A stretch of DNA of 64,000 nucleotides from Lachnospiraceae bacterium UBA2860. Its GTDB lineage: Bacteria; Bacillota; Clostridia; Lachnospirales; Lachnospiraceae. The stretch spans positions 18,780 to 82,779 of the forward strand of contig DEFE01000004.1 of assembly GCA_002350625.1 (NCBI GenBank). Reading direction: 5' to 3'. The notes under the pieces are model-generated. The model was given only the letters and a program-made list of their open reading frames with translations. It had not been told where the DNA came from and searched no databases. The translations under genes and the position numbers were made by a program. Positions 8,213 to 16,762 of the stretch are shown here, piece after piece (within the stretch, counting starts at the first letter, position 1; each line of letters opens with the position of its first letter).

Positions 8213-9940
8213 ATGAACAGTCATCATAGATCATATCGTATGCTGATTCTTTGTGCCACTCTGTTTTTATTCTGGGCGGCCGCACTGACGGGCACAGATT
8301 CCTACTACAACAATTATACTTTATGCGTCGCCGCCGCAGTGTTCTGTCTATCATTCTTTTTCTTCACCGGAAAAGGGAAGAACATAAAGCGCTCCGCATA
8401 TCTCCCGGTGTTCTCGGTTCTGTTGTCTCTGATGGCTCTTCTCGCCAATTATCATCTTTTCGAGCCCCTGTCTGAGCACTATCTGAAGGCCATCCTCACC
8501 TTCATCGGAGGCCTCCTCCTTTTCGGAACGATTCTCAGTGCGCTTTCCATGGTTCCTGACGGCGGCCTCTTAAGCGCCGATGCGAAGGGCAGCGCGCCGG
8601 GGAAAGTGTTCCTCATCAGCTTTCTCGTGATTGCGTCCATCGACCTCATCTTCCTGTTCGGAGCCTTTTACCCCGGCTTCCTGACGCTGGACAGCAGTCT
8701 TCAGGTCGGCCAGATCTTTTCTCATGAATATTCCAATCATAACCCGTACTGGCACACTTTTATGATCCGTATCTGTCTGACGCTGGGCTTCCGCCTCTTC
8801 CACAGTGCAAACGCGGGGGTAGCCATTTACAGCGTCTGCCAGATCCTTCTGCTTGGCAGCTGTTTTTCTTTTTCGCTTTCCACACTCGAGCACATACGTG
8901 TCAGGCGGGGTCTCATCTGGACATTTCTTGTCCTTTTTGCCGTCGTTCCTTATAACATTGCCTACAGCGTCACGATGTGGAAGGACATTCCCTTCTCCAT
9001 TGCCGTCCTGTTTTTCGTCACGGCCTTATACAGAATTCTGTTAAGACTCGGCCACATGCCGTTTAATTATATCATCCTCTTTTGCTCAACCGCAGGCTTC
9101 TGCCTGCTCAGAAGCAACGGATTTGCGGCCTGCTGCGTATCGTTCCTGATCGGCCTTCTCCTGATCAGGAAGGCGGCCCCGAAAGCTCTGCTGATCATAT
9201 GCGTGGGGCTTGTCTGCTCCTTTATTCTCAAGCATCCCGTTCTCAATATGCTCCATGTCACACAGCCGGACACGGCGGAGATGCTCTCGATCCCCGAGCA
9301 GCAGATTGCCAGAGTTATCTCCGAGGGCTGCGAACTGACCGGTGAGCAGAAAGCCTTTCTCGGCAAGATCACAGATCTGGATGCTGTTCCCGGGCAGTAT
9401 GTTCCCTGGCTCTCTAATCCCATAAAGACCGGCATCCGCGAGTTCGGCGGCGTGCCGTACCTCTCTCATCACCTCAGGGAGTTCCTCTCAGTGTGGCTTC
9501 AGATCGGCCTCCGTCATCCGGTCCTGTACGGCAAAGCCTGGATCGATCAGACAAAGGGCTACTGGAACAGCGGCTATCCCTACTGGATCTATGCGCTTGA
9601 GCTATGGGAAAACGACTTCGGCATCAGCCTCGAAACCCATGCCCCCGCTGTTAAAGACCAATTTGAGACCTGGTTTCAGACCTTTGAGGAGACTGTCTTT
9701 TACCAGCCCCTGATCAGTGTCGGCCTCATGGTCTGGATCCTGTTCGCGTGCCTGTTCGTATGCCTCTGCCGGAAAAAGACGGCCCTCATCACTTTGCTGG
9801 CCCCTTTTATCTGCATCATCGGCACGCTGGTCCTGACGACGCCGGTCGCTTATGAATTCCGGTATGCGTATGCGCTGGCGCTGTCACTTCCTTTCCTGAT
9901 CGGCGTCACCTTCGCTTCTTTCGGGGAACAGACCAACTGA
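8213..9940 (+). CDS. Polytopic membrane protein, DUF6020-like
   Basis: A 575-residue integral membrane protein with about 12 hydrophobic helices. A conserved-looking extracellular loop follows the fifth or sixth helix (YPGFLTLDSSLQ, then HNPYWHTFMIR). I recognise this as resembling DUF6020-family proteins, which occur in surface-polysaccharide loci and look like lipid-linked glycosyltransferases of the GT-C fold; that role is inference. It lies on the strand opposite the main cluster, has its own promoter and is followed 31 bp later by an acyltransferase, so the two form a small operon. The SD is GAGG, 6 bp before the ATG. Confidence 0.7.
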   Translation: MNSHHRSYRMLILCATLFLFWAAALTGTDSYYNNYTLCVAAAVFCLSFFFFTGKGKNIKRSAYLPVFSVLLSLMALLANYHLFEPLSEHYLKAILTFIGGLLLFGTILSALSMVPDGGLLSADAKGSAPGKVFLISFLVIASIDLIFLFGAFYPGFLTLDSSLQVGQIFSHEYSNHNPYWHTFMIRICLTLGFRLFHSANAGVAIYSVCQILLLGSCFSFSLSTLEHIRVRRGLIWTFLVLFAVVPYNIAYSVTMWKDIPFSIAVLFFVTALYRILLRLGHMPFNYIILFCSTAGFCLLRSNGFAACCVSFLIGLLLIRKAAPKALLIICVGLVCSFILKHPVLNMLHVTQPDTAEMLSIPEQQIARVISEGCELTGEQKAFLGKITDLDAVPGQYVPWLSNPIKTGIREFGGVPYLSHHLREFLSVWLQIGLRHPVLYGKAWIDQTKGYWNSGYPYWIYALELWENDFGISLETHAPAVKDQFETWFQTFEETVFYQPLISVGLMVWILFACLFVCLCRKKTALITLLAPFICIIGTLVLTTPVAYEFRYAYALALSLPFLIGVTFASFGEQTN

Positions 9941-9971
9941 TGTCTTACTATACAGCGCGGGAGAACTCCAT

Positions 9972-11018
9972 ATGAGCGAAAAAAGAAATCACAGCATTGA
10001 TATTGCAAGAGGCTTCGCCATCCTGTTCGTCATCCTCGGCCACATGCCGGCCACCCCCGAACTTCTGAAAATATGGATTTTCTCTTTTCACATCCCGCTG
10101 TTTTTTATTCTGTCCGGAATGGTGACGAACTTCGATAAGCATCCCCGGTTTTCCTCATTCCTGATCTCAAGAATCCGCAGCCTTGTGATCCCCTATTTCT
10201 CCTTGAACTTTATTCTCCTTCTGGTCTCTTCCGTCCGCGATCTTCTTAAAGCACGCGCGCTGCCGCCGTCGGAGGTCTATGCAAATGCGCTGATCGGGAT
10301 CTTTATCGCTTATCGCCGGACGCTTCTTTATTACTCGCTCTGGTTTGTCTGCTCACTGTTCCTGTCCGAACTGGCAGTTTTCTTTATCGTGAAAAAGCTC
10401 CGGTCAGCCCGTCTCTTATGCCTCGTGTCAATCGCTGCCATTTTCCTGCAGTTCTTTGTGTTCGACTATTTAAAAATCGACGGATCACCCTGGAGTATCG
10501 ATACGGTCCCCGCCGGCGCAGCCTTCTTATGCGTCGGGCAGATCCTTCGGCAAAACGCCGCGCACCTGAAAAAAATATGCAGCATCAGATGGCTTCTGCC
10601 GGCGTGTGCCGTGAGCGGTCTTGCGGCAGGCATCAATTTCCATCACCACGCCCTGACGGATCTGTGTATGTGCAACATCGGAAACCCGGTTTACTACTTC
10701 ATCGCAGCGATCAGCGGTTCCTGGGTCATCCTGATTATTTCGGATCTGCTCGGCCGGCATCCCGTTTTAGAATACCTCGGCTGCCGCTCGATCGTGATCT
10801 ATGCCTTCCAGAATGCCTTCGGCATCCCGGTATCCGAAGATCTGGCCGCTTTTCTATCCGCGCATCACAGGCTTTTTGGCGACCCTGTCGTGATCTGGCT
10901 CATCGAAGCGATCACCGCCACTGCGGTCTGCGCGGTCATCGCCGCGCTGATCTGCCGTTTTCTGCCATGGGCCGTCGGCCGGAAAGCGCGGCCGGACGCA
11001 GCTGTCCGGACATACTGA
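9972..11018 (+). CDS. Acyltransferase-3 family membrane protein (OafA/WecH type)
   Basis: Membrane acyltransferase of 348 residues with about 10 helices. The family start is clear: SIDIARGFAILFVILGH (residues 8-24), whose Arg and His are the conserved motif, followed by FSFHIPLFFILSGM. Such proteins use acyl-CoA to acetylate or succinylate sugars of surface glycans. It follows the DUF6020-like gene by 31 bp. Its stop codon (11016-11018) abuts the stop codon of the minus-strand SGNH gene (11019-11021) with no gap, so there is no room for a terminator between them. Confidence 0.88.
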   Translation: MSEKRNHSIDIARGFAILFVILGHMPATPELLKIWIFSFHIPLFFILSGMVTNFDKHPRFSSFLISRIRSLVIPYFSLNFILLLVSSVRDLLKARALPPSEVYANALIGIFIAYRRTLLYYSLWFVCSLFLSELAVFFIVKKLRSARLLCLVSIAAIFLQFFVFDYLKIDGSPWSIDTVPAGAAFLCVGQILRQNAAHLKKICSIRWLLPACAVSGLAAGINFHHHALTDLCMCNIGNPVYYFIAAISGSWVILIISDLLGRHPVLEYLGCRSIVIYAFQNAFGIPVSEDLAAFLSAHHRLFGDPVVIWLIEAITATAVCAVIAALICRFLPWAVGRKARPDAAVRTY

Positions 11019-12929
11019 CTAGATCGCATACAGCTCATGATAGAGATTATATAGCGTGTGCTCATACTTCTTGATGGTACTGTCCGCCAGATCCGTATTT
11101 CTGTCTCCCCTTGGCTTCGTGTCCGCATCCTGTTTATAGAAACAGATTCTGTCGATGACCATCTGTGTCCTGTTGTCATAGACAACGATATTAAGGCCAA
11201 GGCCGTTTGGCGAATACTCCTCGTCATTGATTTTTATGGAGGCATTCGGGTTCCTGTCATTCACCGGCGACGCGCCGACGCTGCTAAGAACCGCTTCGTT
11301 CTCCTCATCCAGCTGCACGGAGACTTTCGCCGGGAGTGTTCCATGGGCCTCATAGACACTTTTCCCGTCCCTGATGACGCCGATAAAGGCCTCCTCTCCC
11401 AGAGCCTCCATGTCATTAGTCCCTATGCCCGCCTCCAAGAGATACTTCTGTTCCTTTTCCGTAAACCGTCCTCCCATCAGGCCTCTCACGGAAAACAGTA
11501 TCGTCTTGCCGTTAGCGTTCTCCTTCAGCCGCTTCATATACTTTTTCCAGTCTGTCTCGTACTGGATCTGCGCCGCCTGATCGATCTTCTCGTACATGGG
11601 CAGGGACTGGTTATAGTATTTGTCAGAACCTCCTTTGATGCCCATCACGGTTTCCAGATACAGGCCGAGAAACGCCGTTACTTTTCTCGCCCCGTAGTAA
11701 TTCAGATGCATCCCGTTATCGCGAAAATCGGTGTTTGTGTTGATGCCGACCTCATAATTGTAGACAAGGTCACAGTACTCTATGCCCGCCGCGTCTGCGA
11801 TCGCCCTGACGCTTTCCGACCGGGCCCTCGTCCAGGAGCTCTCGTAATCTCTGCTGTTGCTGATGACCGGAATCTTCACCAGGAGGAGCTTTGCGCCGTT
11901 CCGTTCACACAGATCACGGATCTTATAAAGCCACGTGAGCTGTTCTTCGTCCGGTTCGTCTCTGTACTTGTCTTTTTCAATCAGATGGATCGCCGGTTCC
12001 CCGTTAATCAGCCTGTACTCCGCTGCAGAGCGCTGGCTTAAAATATCATCCAGCGCCTGATTGACGGACTCCTTCGTTCCCCACACATGGCCTTTTCTCG
12101 TACTGAAAACGAAGCCTTTGCCGTAAGCGGCATACTGGCCTTTTGTCACAAGATCATTTGTATTCATCTGATCCCATCGGCCGTGATACTGATAAAGCGG
12201 CAAAAGCGCTCCAAGTTCAAGTGAGAAAAACGAATTAGCTGACCGGGTAAAGCTCAAAGCGTCATTTGCGGGAATTGTCTCTTCGTCCTCTGCCTCTTGC
12301 AATTCCGGCTGATCAGCTGCCGAGCCGACAACCTCTGCCTCCTTGGCTTCATCTGCCTTTCCTTCTTCATCGGACGCTTCTGTTTCATCTGTCTCCGAAA
12401 GCAGCACGTTCTCTCCGGATGCCAGAATTTTCCGGCCCTTCTCCTCTTCCGCCGCTTCCTTCTTTTTCTGATTCTCAATATATTCGGAGGCATACTCTCT
12501 GGCGGCATTTAATTTGTCCATCCCAAAGGGCATGAACGTGTCAAGGACGCGTCTCCAGGGGCCGTCCAGATAATAGTTTAAATACAGCGCCGACGCATCC
12601 AGCACGACAACCCTCGGATGCTGTGTGGCGAACATGCCCTCCAGCTGATAGTAAATCGGCGAAATGCGGTGGGCTGACAGCGAGAGATTATAGGACACGA
12701 TATGGCGGTCCTTGTAAAGCTTCATCGGAATCACGCCGTAGAGGACATGGCTCGTGCCGGTAAAAACCACATCGACCGTGTCCTCTGCCATTTTCGAAAA
12801 CTCAGTGCTTTTGCCGCCGTGATCTTCCACATCGCTCGGATAATACCATTTTGGCTGTATGATCTTCTGCGTCAGGAAGAGGAGCGCACATAAGCCTGCA
12901 ATAAAGATAATCCCTTTTATTTTATTCAT
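11019..12929 (-). CDS. Membrane-anchored SGNH/DltD-like protein with C-terminal ILEI-like region
   Basis: Exported protein with one N-terminal signal anchor (about 6-22). It has SGNH-like elements: FTGTSHVLYG with the candidate Ser at 62 (numbered from a GTG two codons upstream) and DFRDNGMHLNYYGA with Asp406/His410 near the end of the domain. An acidic low-complexity insert (about 160-220) separates the halves. The C-terminal part (about 475-600) resembles residues 634-765 of the giant transferase and reads like an ILEI/FAM3-type fold. It is the likely periplasm-facing partner of the MBOAT protein. The ATG at 12929 is preferred over GTG at 12935; neither has an ideal SD. It starts 10 bp after the upstream gene ends. 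Confidence 0.75.
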   Translation of the reverse strand: MNKIKGIIFIAGLCALLFLTQKIIQPKWYYPSDVEDHGGKSTEFSKMAEDTVDVVFTGTSHVLYGVIPMKLYKDRHIVSYNLSLSAHRISPIYYQLEGMFATQHPRVVVLDASALYLNYYLDGPWRRVLDTFMPFGMDKLNAAREYASEYIENQKKKEAAEEEKGRKILASGENVLLSETDETEASDEEGKADEAKEAEVVGSAADQPELQEAEDEETIPANDALSFTRSANSFFSLELGALLPLYQYHGRWDQMNTNDLVTKGQYAAYGKGFVFSTRKGHVWGTKESVNQALDDILSQRSAAEYRLINGEPAIHLIEKDKYRDEPDEEQLTWLYKIRDLCERNGAKLLLVKIPVISNSRDYESSWTRARSESVRAIADAAGIEYCDLVYNYEVGINTNTDFRDNGMHLNYYGARKVTAFLGLYLETVMGIKGGSDKYYNQSLPMYEKIDQAAQIQYETDWKKYMKRLKENANGKTILFSVRGLMGGRFTEKEQKYLLEAGIGTNDMEALGEEAFIGVIRDGKSVYEAHGTLPAKVSVQLDEENEAVLSSVGASPVNDRNPNASIKINDEEYSPNGLGLNIVVYDNRTQMVIDRICFYKQDADTKPRGDRNTDLADSTIKKYEHTLYNLYHELYAI

Positions 12930-12938
12930 AGCCACCTG

Positions 12939-14081
12939 TCACGACATTCCTGTCCCCGGCTGCGCGGACCACAGCCGGCTCATGTGTCTTTTGCCTGTCT
13001 CAACGAGTTCACCAAGCAGTACGCCGATGATAAAGACCACAGCCGTTCTCATCAGTACGTACATCACGCACCCGACCGCAGAGGACAGTAAATGATAATG
13101 CCAGGTTCCTCTGAGGACCAGGTATTCCAGCGGATCATGAAAAATATACACATAGAAAAGGTTTCGGATCGTCAGATTCCACGCCCTCACCCGGCTTGCT
13201 TTTGTAAATACTCTTGCACAGAGATCTGCCAGAAGAAAAGTAAAAACCGAACCGGCGATAATTGTAAAAAACTTGTTCAGGATGGCCGGATCAACTTTGT
13301 CGTTCACATATTCCAGTCCGAAGACTGCGATGAACGCAAGCACGGTTGCCCGCGTGCTCCATCGCTTATGCGCCCGCCGCTCCAGTTCAAACTGATACCC
13401 GAGGGCAAAGTAAAAAATATACGAGAGCCCGGCCTTCAGGTCCAGGACATCAAAGGGCAGGAAGGACGGGCCTGCAAGCTGGATGACGCCGCAGCACAAA
13501 AGAAGCAGATAGCCGCTTTTAATTCCTGCCCTCTGAAAACATTTGTACAGGATGCAAAAAACGAGCATGCACCAGAAAAGCGTGGGGAGAAACCACAGAT
13601 GTCCGGCATCTTCCCCGTTCAAAAATCCGCACATTCCCTCAAAAACCGTCCGGTTATCATAAAACCCGCCCAGTCTTTTCACCGGAAACATGTACAGCCA
13701 TCCCCACACAAAATAGGGGACCAGGAGCCTTTTCACCTTTGATTTAAAAAACTTGTCAAAAGGCGCGACCGGCTTCAGGGCCAGAACCGCCCCTGACAGA
13801 ATAAAAAACAGAGGCATGTGAAACCCGTATACCCAGACAGACAGCCACCGGAGCCACGAAAGGATCTGCGAATTGTAAACGGGATGCAGCTGTGCCGGCA
13901 GTTCGTATGCGATACCGCCGTGGGCTTCTCTGATCCCGAGGTATGCGCTGTGACCGATCACGACAAATATCGTCGCGATCAGTCTCAGCCAGTCATAAAC
14001 ATCGACCCGCCCGCTTTTCTCCCGCGCCGCAGCCGGTTTAGTTTTTTCAGAAAGCCCAGCTTTAAGCATGTTGTCATTCAT
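12939..14081 (-). CDS. Acyltransferase-3 family membrane protein
   Basis: A second OafA-type acyltransferase, 380 residues with about 10 helices. Conserved text near the start is VYDWLRLIATIFVVIGHSAY (28-47), and YGFHMPLFFILSGAVLALK and VPYFVWGWLYMFP follow. It is expected to acylate a sugar of the repeat unit on the inner membrane. It sits between the Wzz-like protein and the SGNH protein, all on the minus strand with gaps of 49 and about 10 bp, so they are probably cotranscribed. A GAGGTGG SD precedes the ATG. It is not close in sequence to the plus-strand acyltransferase, so a recent duplication is unlikely. Confidence 0.88.
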   Translation of the reverse strand: MNDNMLKAGLSEKTKPAAAREKSGRVDVYDWLRLIATIFVVIGHSAYLGIREAHGGIAYELPAQLHPVYNSQILSWLRWLSVWVYGFHMPLFFILSGAVLALKPVAPFDKFFKSKVKRLLVPYFVWGWLYMFPVKRLGGFYDNRTVFEGMCGFLNGEDAGHLWFLPTLFWCMLVFCILYKCFQRAGIKSGYLLLLCCGVIQLAGPSFLPFDVLDLKAGLSYIFYFALGYQFELERRAHKRWSTRATVLAFIAVFGLEYVNDKVDPAILNKFFTIIAGSVFTFLLADLCARVFTKASRVRAWNLTIRNLFYVYIFHDPLEYLVLRGTWHYHLLSSAVGCVMYVLMRTAVVFIIGVLLGELVETGKRHMSRLWSAQPGTGMS

Positions 14082-14130
14082 CCGAAAACCACCTCAGCCC
14101 ATCTCACGGCATAGCTTCCATAAAGCTATG

Positions 14131-15582
14131 TCACGCACCGCACAGAATATATCCGAGGATCTGCTCCCCGAGGAGACTTGTCACCTCTGTATATTTCCGG
14201 ATATCCGTATACGCCGCGCTGCCTGCGCTGACAAGGAGAATCAGTGGTGCGCAGGTCCCTTCCGCACCAGCCCCCGTCCCGGAAGCCTCTTTAAGGCTTC
14301 GCTTACTGACGGCAACGCCCGCTGTGCCGCCCCACGCCTCAAGGCCTGCGGCCGCCTCATTCATGGCGGGGGTTGCCTCTCCGGCCATGACCAGCACCAC
14401 GTTCTTATCTTTTCTCGTTTTGAGCACATCCTCCGTGAGGCGCAGTGCATCTTCCCTGCTGCCGTGTTCTTTATACAGGCCGCGGTAGAACAGCCTGCTT
14501 CGCACAAATGCATCCAGAACGTTCTTCGCGTGATAATCCCGGTATTCGCCCAGGCAGAAAATCCCCGGCAGCTCCTTTGACGAGTTGACCTTCGCCTTGA
14601 CGATGACGATCAGAATCGCAGCGCACAGGTACAGGAATACGGCCAGAAGCGCGCCGGCCGCGAAAGCGCCTTTCCCGTAGCTTCTCACGGTACCCGTCGA
14701 AGCGGTTGTCAGCTCTTCCTCTGTGATTTCTCCCATCATCTTGTCATAGAGCATGCGCTGTCTTGACGTAAATACGTCCTTGACGGCTTTCAGCTGTGCT
14801 TTTGTATTGTACAGCTCATACTGCAGCTCCCTGCGCCGGTTGGCCGGGTTCTGATCGAGTCGCGTCCTGACCTCGCTCTGATCAAAGGAGACCGTGTGCT
14901 CTCCGATCTGTCCGGACAGCTTCACACTGTAATCCGTAATCGCTTTCTTTATCTTTTCATGCATGGCCTCGGCGTCTTCCGCAGCCGGGATCATCACGAT
15001 CATGGACATCACAGTGGATTCTCCGGGTTCTTCGTCCTGTCCCGAGATCATGAGATCCCACGCAACCATATCGCCGGCATAGGCCAGATCCTCTTCCGAA
15101 AAGGATGCTCCGGCAACCTCTTTAAGGAAATCGTTAGAGAGAAGATAGGAGCTGTAGTATCGTTTGAGGAATGTTCCTTCCAGTCCCGCTCCCTGCAGGC
15201 GCAGTAAATTATATGAATACTTCTGGGAGCTCACGCCTTCCTGGAGCCAGGGCGACTTGACCAGATAATCGGTGCGCGCATTGATCAGCTTGCTTTGCTG
15301 CACGGCAAGCAGAACCGCGTTCAGCTCCTCCTCCGTTAGTCCTGCCCTGAGGCTCTCTTCCGTCGACAGCGCCTCTGCCTGTGCCTGCTCGGCCGCGGCG
15401 CGCTGCTGCTCCGCCTGCTGAGTGGCCTTGCGCGCTTCCCTCTGCTGAAAAACCAGGAAGACCAGCGCGCCGGCGATCGCCGCGAAGAGCAGGATCGCTC
15501 TCCACTCGATGATGAGCCTCTTGATCAGGTCAAAGATGTCAACCGATGCGCTCTCCCGCATCCTGTCTCCGCTTCTTTCCAT
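14131..15582 (-). CDS. Wzz-like chain-length determinant / polysaccharide copolymerase
   Basis: Membrane protein of 483 residues with the layout of a polysaccharide copolymerase: an N-terminal helix (about 28-46), a long outside domain that begins with an Ala/Gln/Glu-rich coiled coil (50-90), and a second helix (about 300-323). Unlike classic Wzz it continues for about 150 residues in the cytoplasm. That tail contains VVLVMAGEATPAMNEAAAGL and other text like a BY-kinase fold, but I see no Walker A lysine, so it would not bind ATP in the usual way. It should control glycan chain length with the neighbouring Wzy and Wzx. Family assignment rests on topology and context. Confidence 0.75.
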   Translation of the reverse strand: MERSGDRMRESASVDIFDLIKRLIIEWRAILLFAAIAGALVFLVFQQREARKATQQAEQQRAAAEQAQAEALSTEESLRAGLTEEELNAVLLAVQQSKLINARTDYLVKSPWLQEGVSSQKYSYNLLRLQGAGLEGTFLKRYYSSYLLSNDFLKEVAGASFSEEDLAYAGDMVAWDLMISGQDEEPGESTVMSMIVMIPAAEDAEAMHEKIKKAITDYSVKLSGQIGEHTVSFDQSEVRTRLDQNPANRRRELQYELYNTKAQLKAVKDVFTSRQRMLYDKMMGEITEEELTTASTGTVRSYGKGAFAAGALLAVFLYLCAAILIVIVKAKVNSSKELPGIFCLGEYRDYHAKNVLDAFVRSRLFYRGLYKEHGSREDALRLTEDVLKTRKDKNVVLVMAGEATPAMNEAAAGLEAWGGTAGVAVSKRSLKEASGTGAGAEGTCAPLILLVSAGSAAYTDIRKYTEVTSLLGEQILGYILCGA

Positions 15583-15597
15583 CTCTTGCTCCTTTCT

Positions 15598-16698
15598 TTA
15601 AAACACCGCGTTATTGCGAAACATATTCAAAAACACCGACTCGAAGAAGTTTGTTCCTCCTCTGTTGATCCCCAGAAACAGGGCGGCGTAAAAATTCAGC
15701 AGAACGAGCCCTGCCATAAGGATCCACATCAGCGTCCGCGTCTTTTTATCCGTAAGCGAGATTTTCCGGCTGATATAGATCAGGCCGGTGAGAAGGCCCG
15801 GCCTCGTCAGCCGCTCATAGGAGCTGCCCAGCACCGCCTCAAAGATCGTGAACAGCAAAGAGTACAGCGTCAGAAGCAGCAGCCCGTCGTCAACTTGAGC
15901 TGCGGTTCCGGATTCATCAAAGCGCACATCCTCTCTCCAGGGGAGATGCTTTGCAATCAGGCACAGGAAGAGAAGGCCGCCCCTGATCATGACGAGACGG
16001 ATCACGCGGGTCATGGAGGCCACCTCTAAAGAGCCGAGCCATGCATTCGCCTTGTCCATGCCGATGAAAGCGCCGAGAAGATCCGGGATATGCGGCAGCG
16101 CCGCACAGCCGGCGAGCATGGCGGCTGGAATCAGACAGTAGAGGATAAACCCGGCTCTCTTCTCATCGAGAAAGAGCACGATAAAAATCATATACAGCGC
16201 CGCGGAATAGTGAATGCCGGTCGCAAGGCCCACAAGCAGCACAAAGCCGGCAATATACAGCAGTTTTTTATTCGTTTTGTACTTCAGAATCAGGCACAGC
16301 GCGACGAGCACGATCGACGAGGCCAGGAAAAAGCGGATCTGCACCGTGTCCAGGCAGAACGGAAAGACCAGGTACAGAAAGAAGACCGCCGCCGGATAAG
16401 GGGAATATTTGATGATGATCACGGAAAGCAGGATCAGACAGACCGCCGCGTAGACGCACAGGAAGGACTGATAGCGAAAACCCAGCTTTCTGAAGACTTT
16501 CAGGATAAACAGAAAGACCGGTTCCGTAATCGCTCCGCCGGCTCCCTCAAAGCGCCCTTTGTAATTCGCATAATCCAGGTTGTTCGTATTGAATCCGAAC
16601 AGGATCCAGGCATACACGCCCGCAAGAAGGTAAGCCAGCTTGCTTTCCTTCTTCGTAAAGCATATGCCTCCGGTTATGAGTCCCGCAATATATCCCAT
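15598..16698 (-). CDS. EpsG/Wzy-like polysaccharide polymerase
   Basis: Polytopic membrane protein (366 residues from this start, about 10 helices) of the EpsG type, with the family's NNLDYANYKGRFEG segment after the second helix and QIRFFLASSIVLVALCLI later. It likely polymerises repeat units on the outer face of the membrane. The ATG at 16698 is chosen because GAGGA lies 8 bp upstream and the protein then begins with a helix. An upstream in-frame start at 16842 would overlap the flippase gene and adds non-hydrophobic text. It lies 64 bp after the Wzx gene and 15 bp before the Wzz-like gene, the expected Wzx-Wzy-Wzz grouping. Confidence 0.85.
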   Translation of the reverse strand: MGYIAGLITGGICFTKKESKLAYLLAGVYAWILFGFNTNNLDYANYKGRFEGAGGAITEPVFLFILKVFRKLGFRYQSFLCVYAAVCLILLSVIIIKYSPYPAAVFFLYLVFPFCLDTVQIRFFLASSIVLVALCLILKYKTNKKLLYIAGFVLLVGLATGIHYSAALYMIFIVLFLDEKRAGFILYCLIPAAMLAGCAALPHIPDLLGAFIGMDKANAWLGSLEVASMTRVIRLVMIRGGLLFLCLIAKHLPWREDVRFDESGTAAQVDDGLLLLTLYSLLFTIFEAVLGSSYERLTRPGLLTGLIYISRKISLTDKKTRTLMWILMAGLVLLNFYAALFLGINRGGTNFFESVFLNMFRNNAVF

Positions 16699-16762
16699 CG
16701 CTATCCTCAAGATGATCCTTTTCCTTAAAACGTGAAGCGCGAGGCCTCCATGATTTCCCGTT

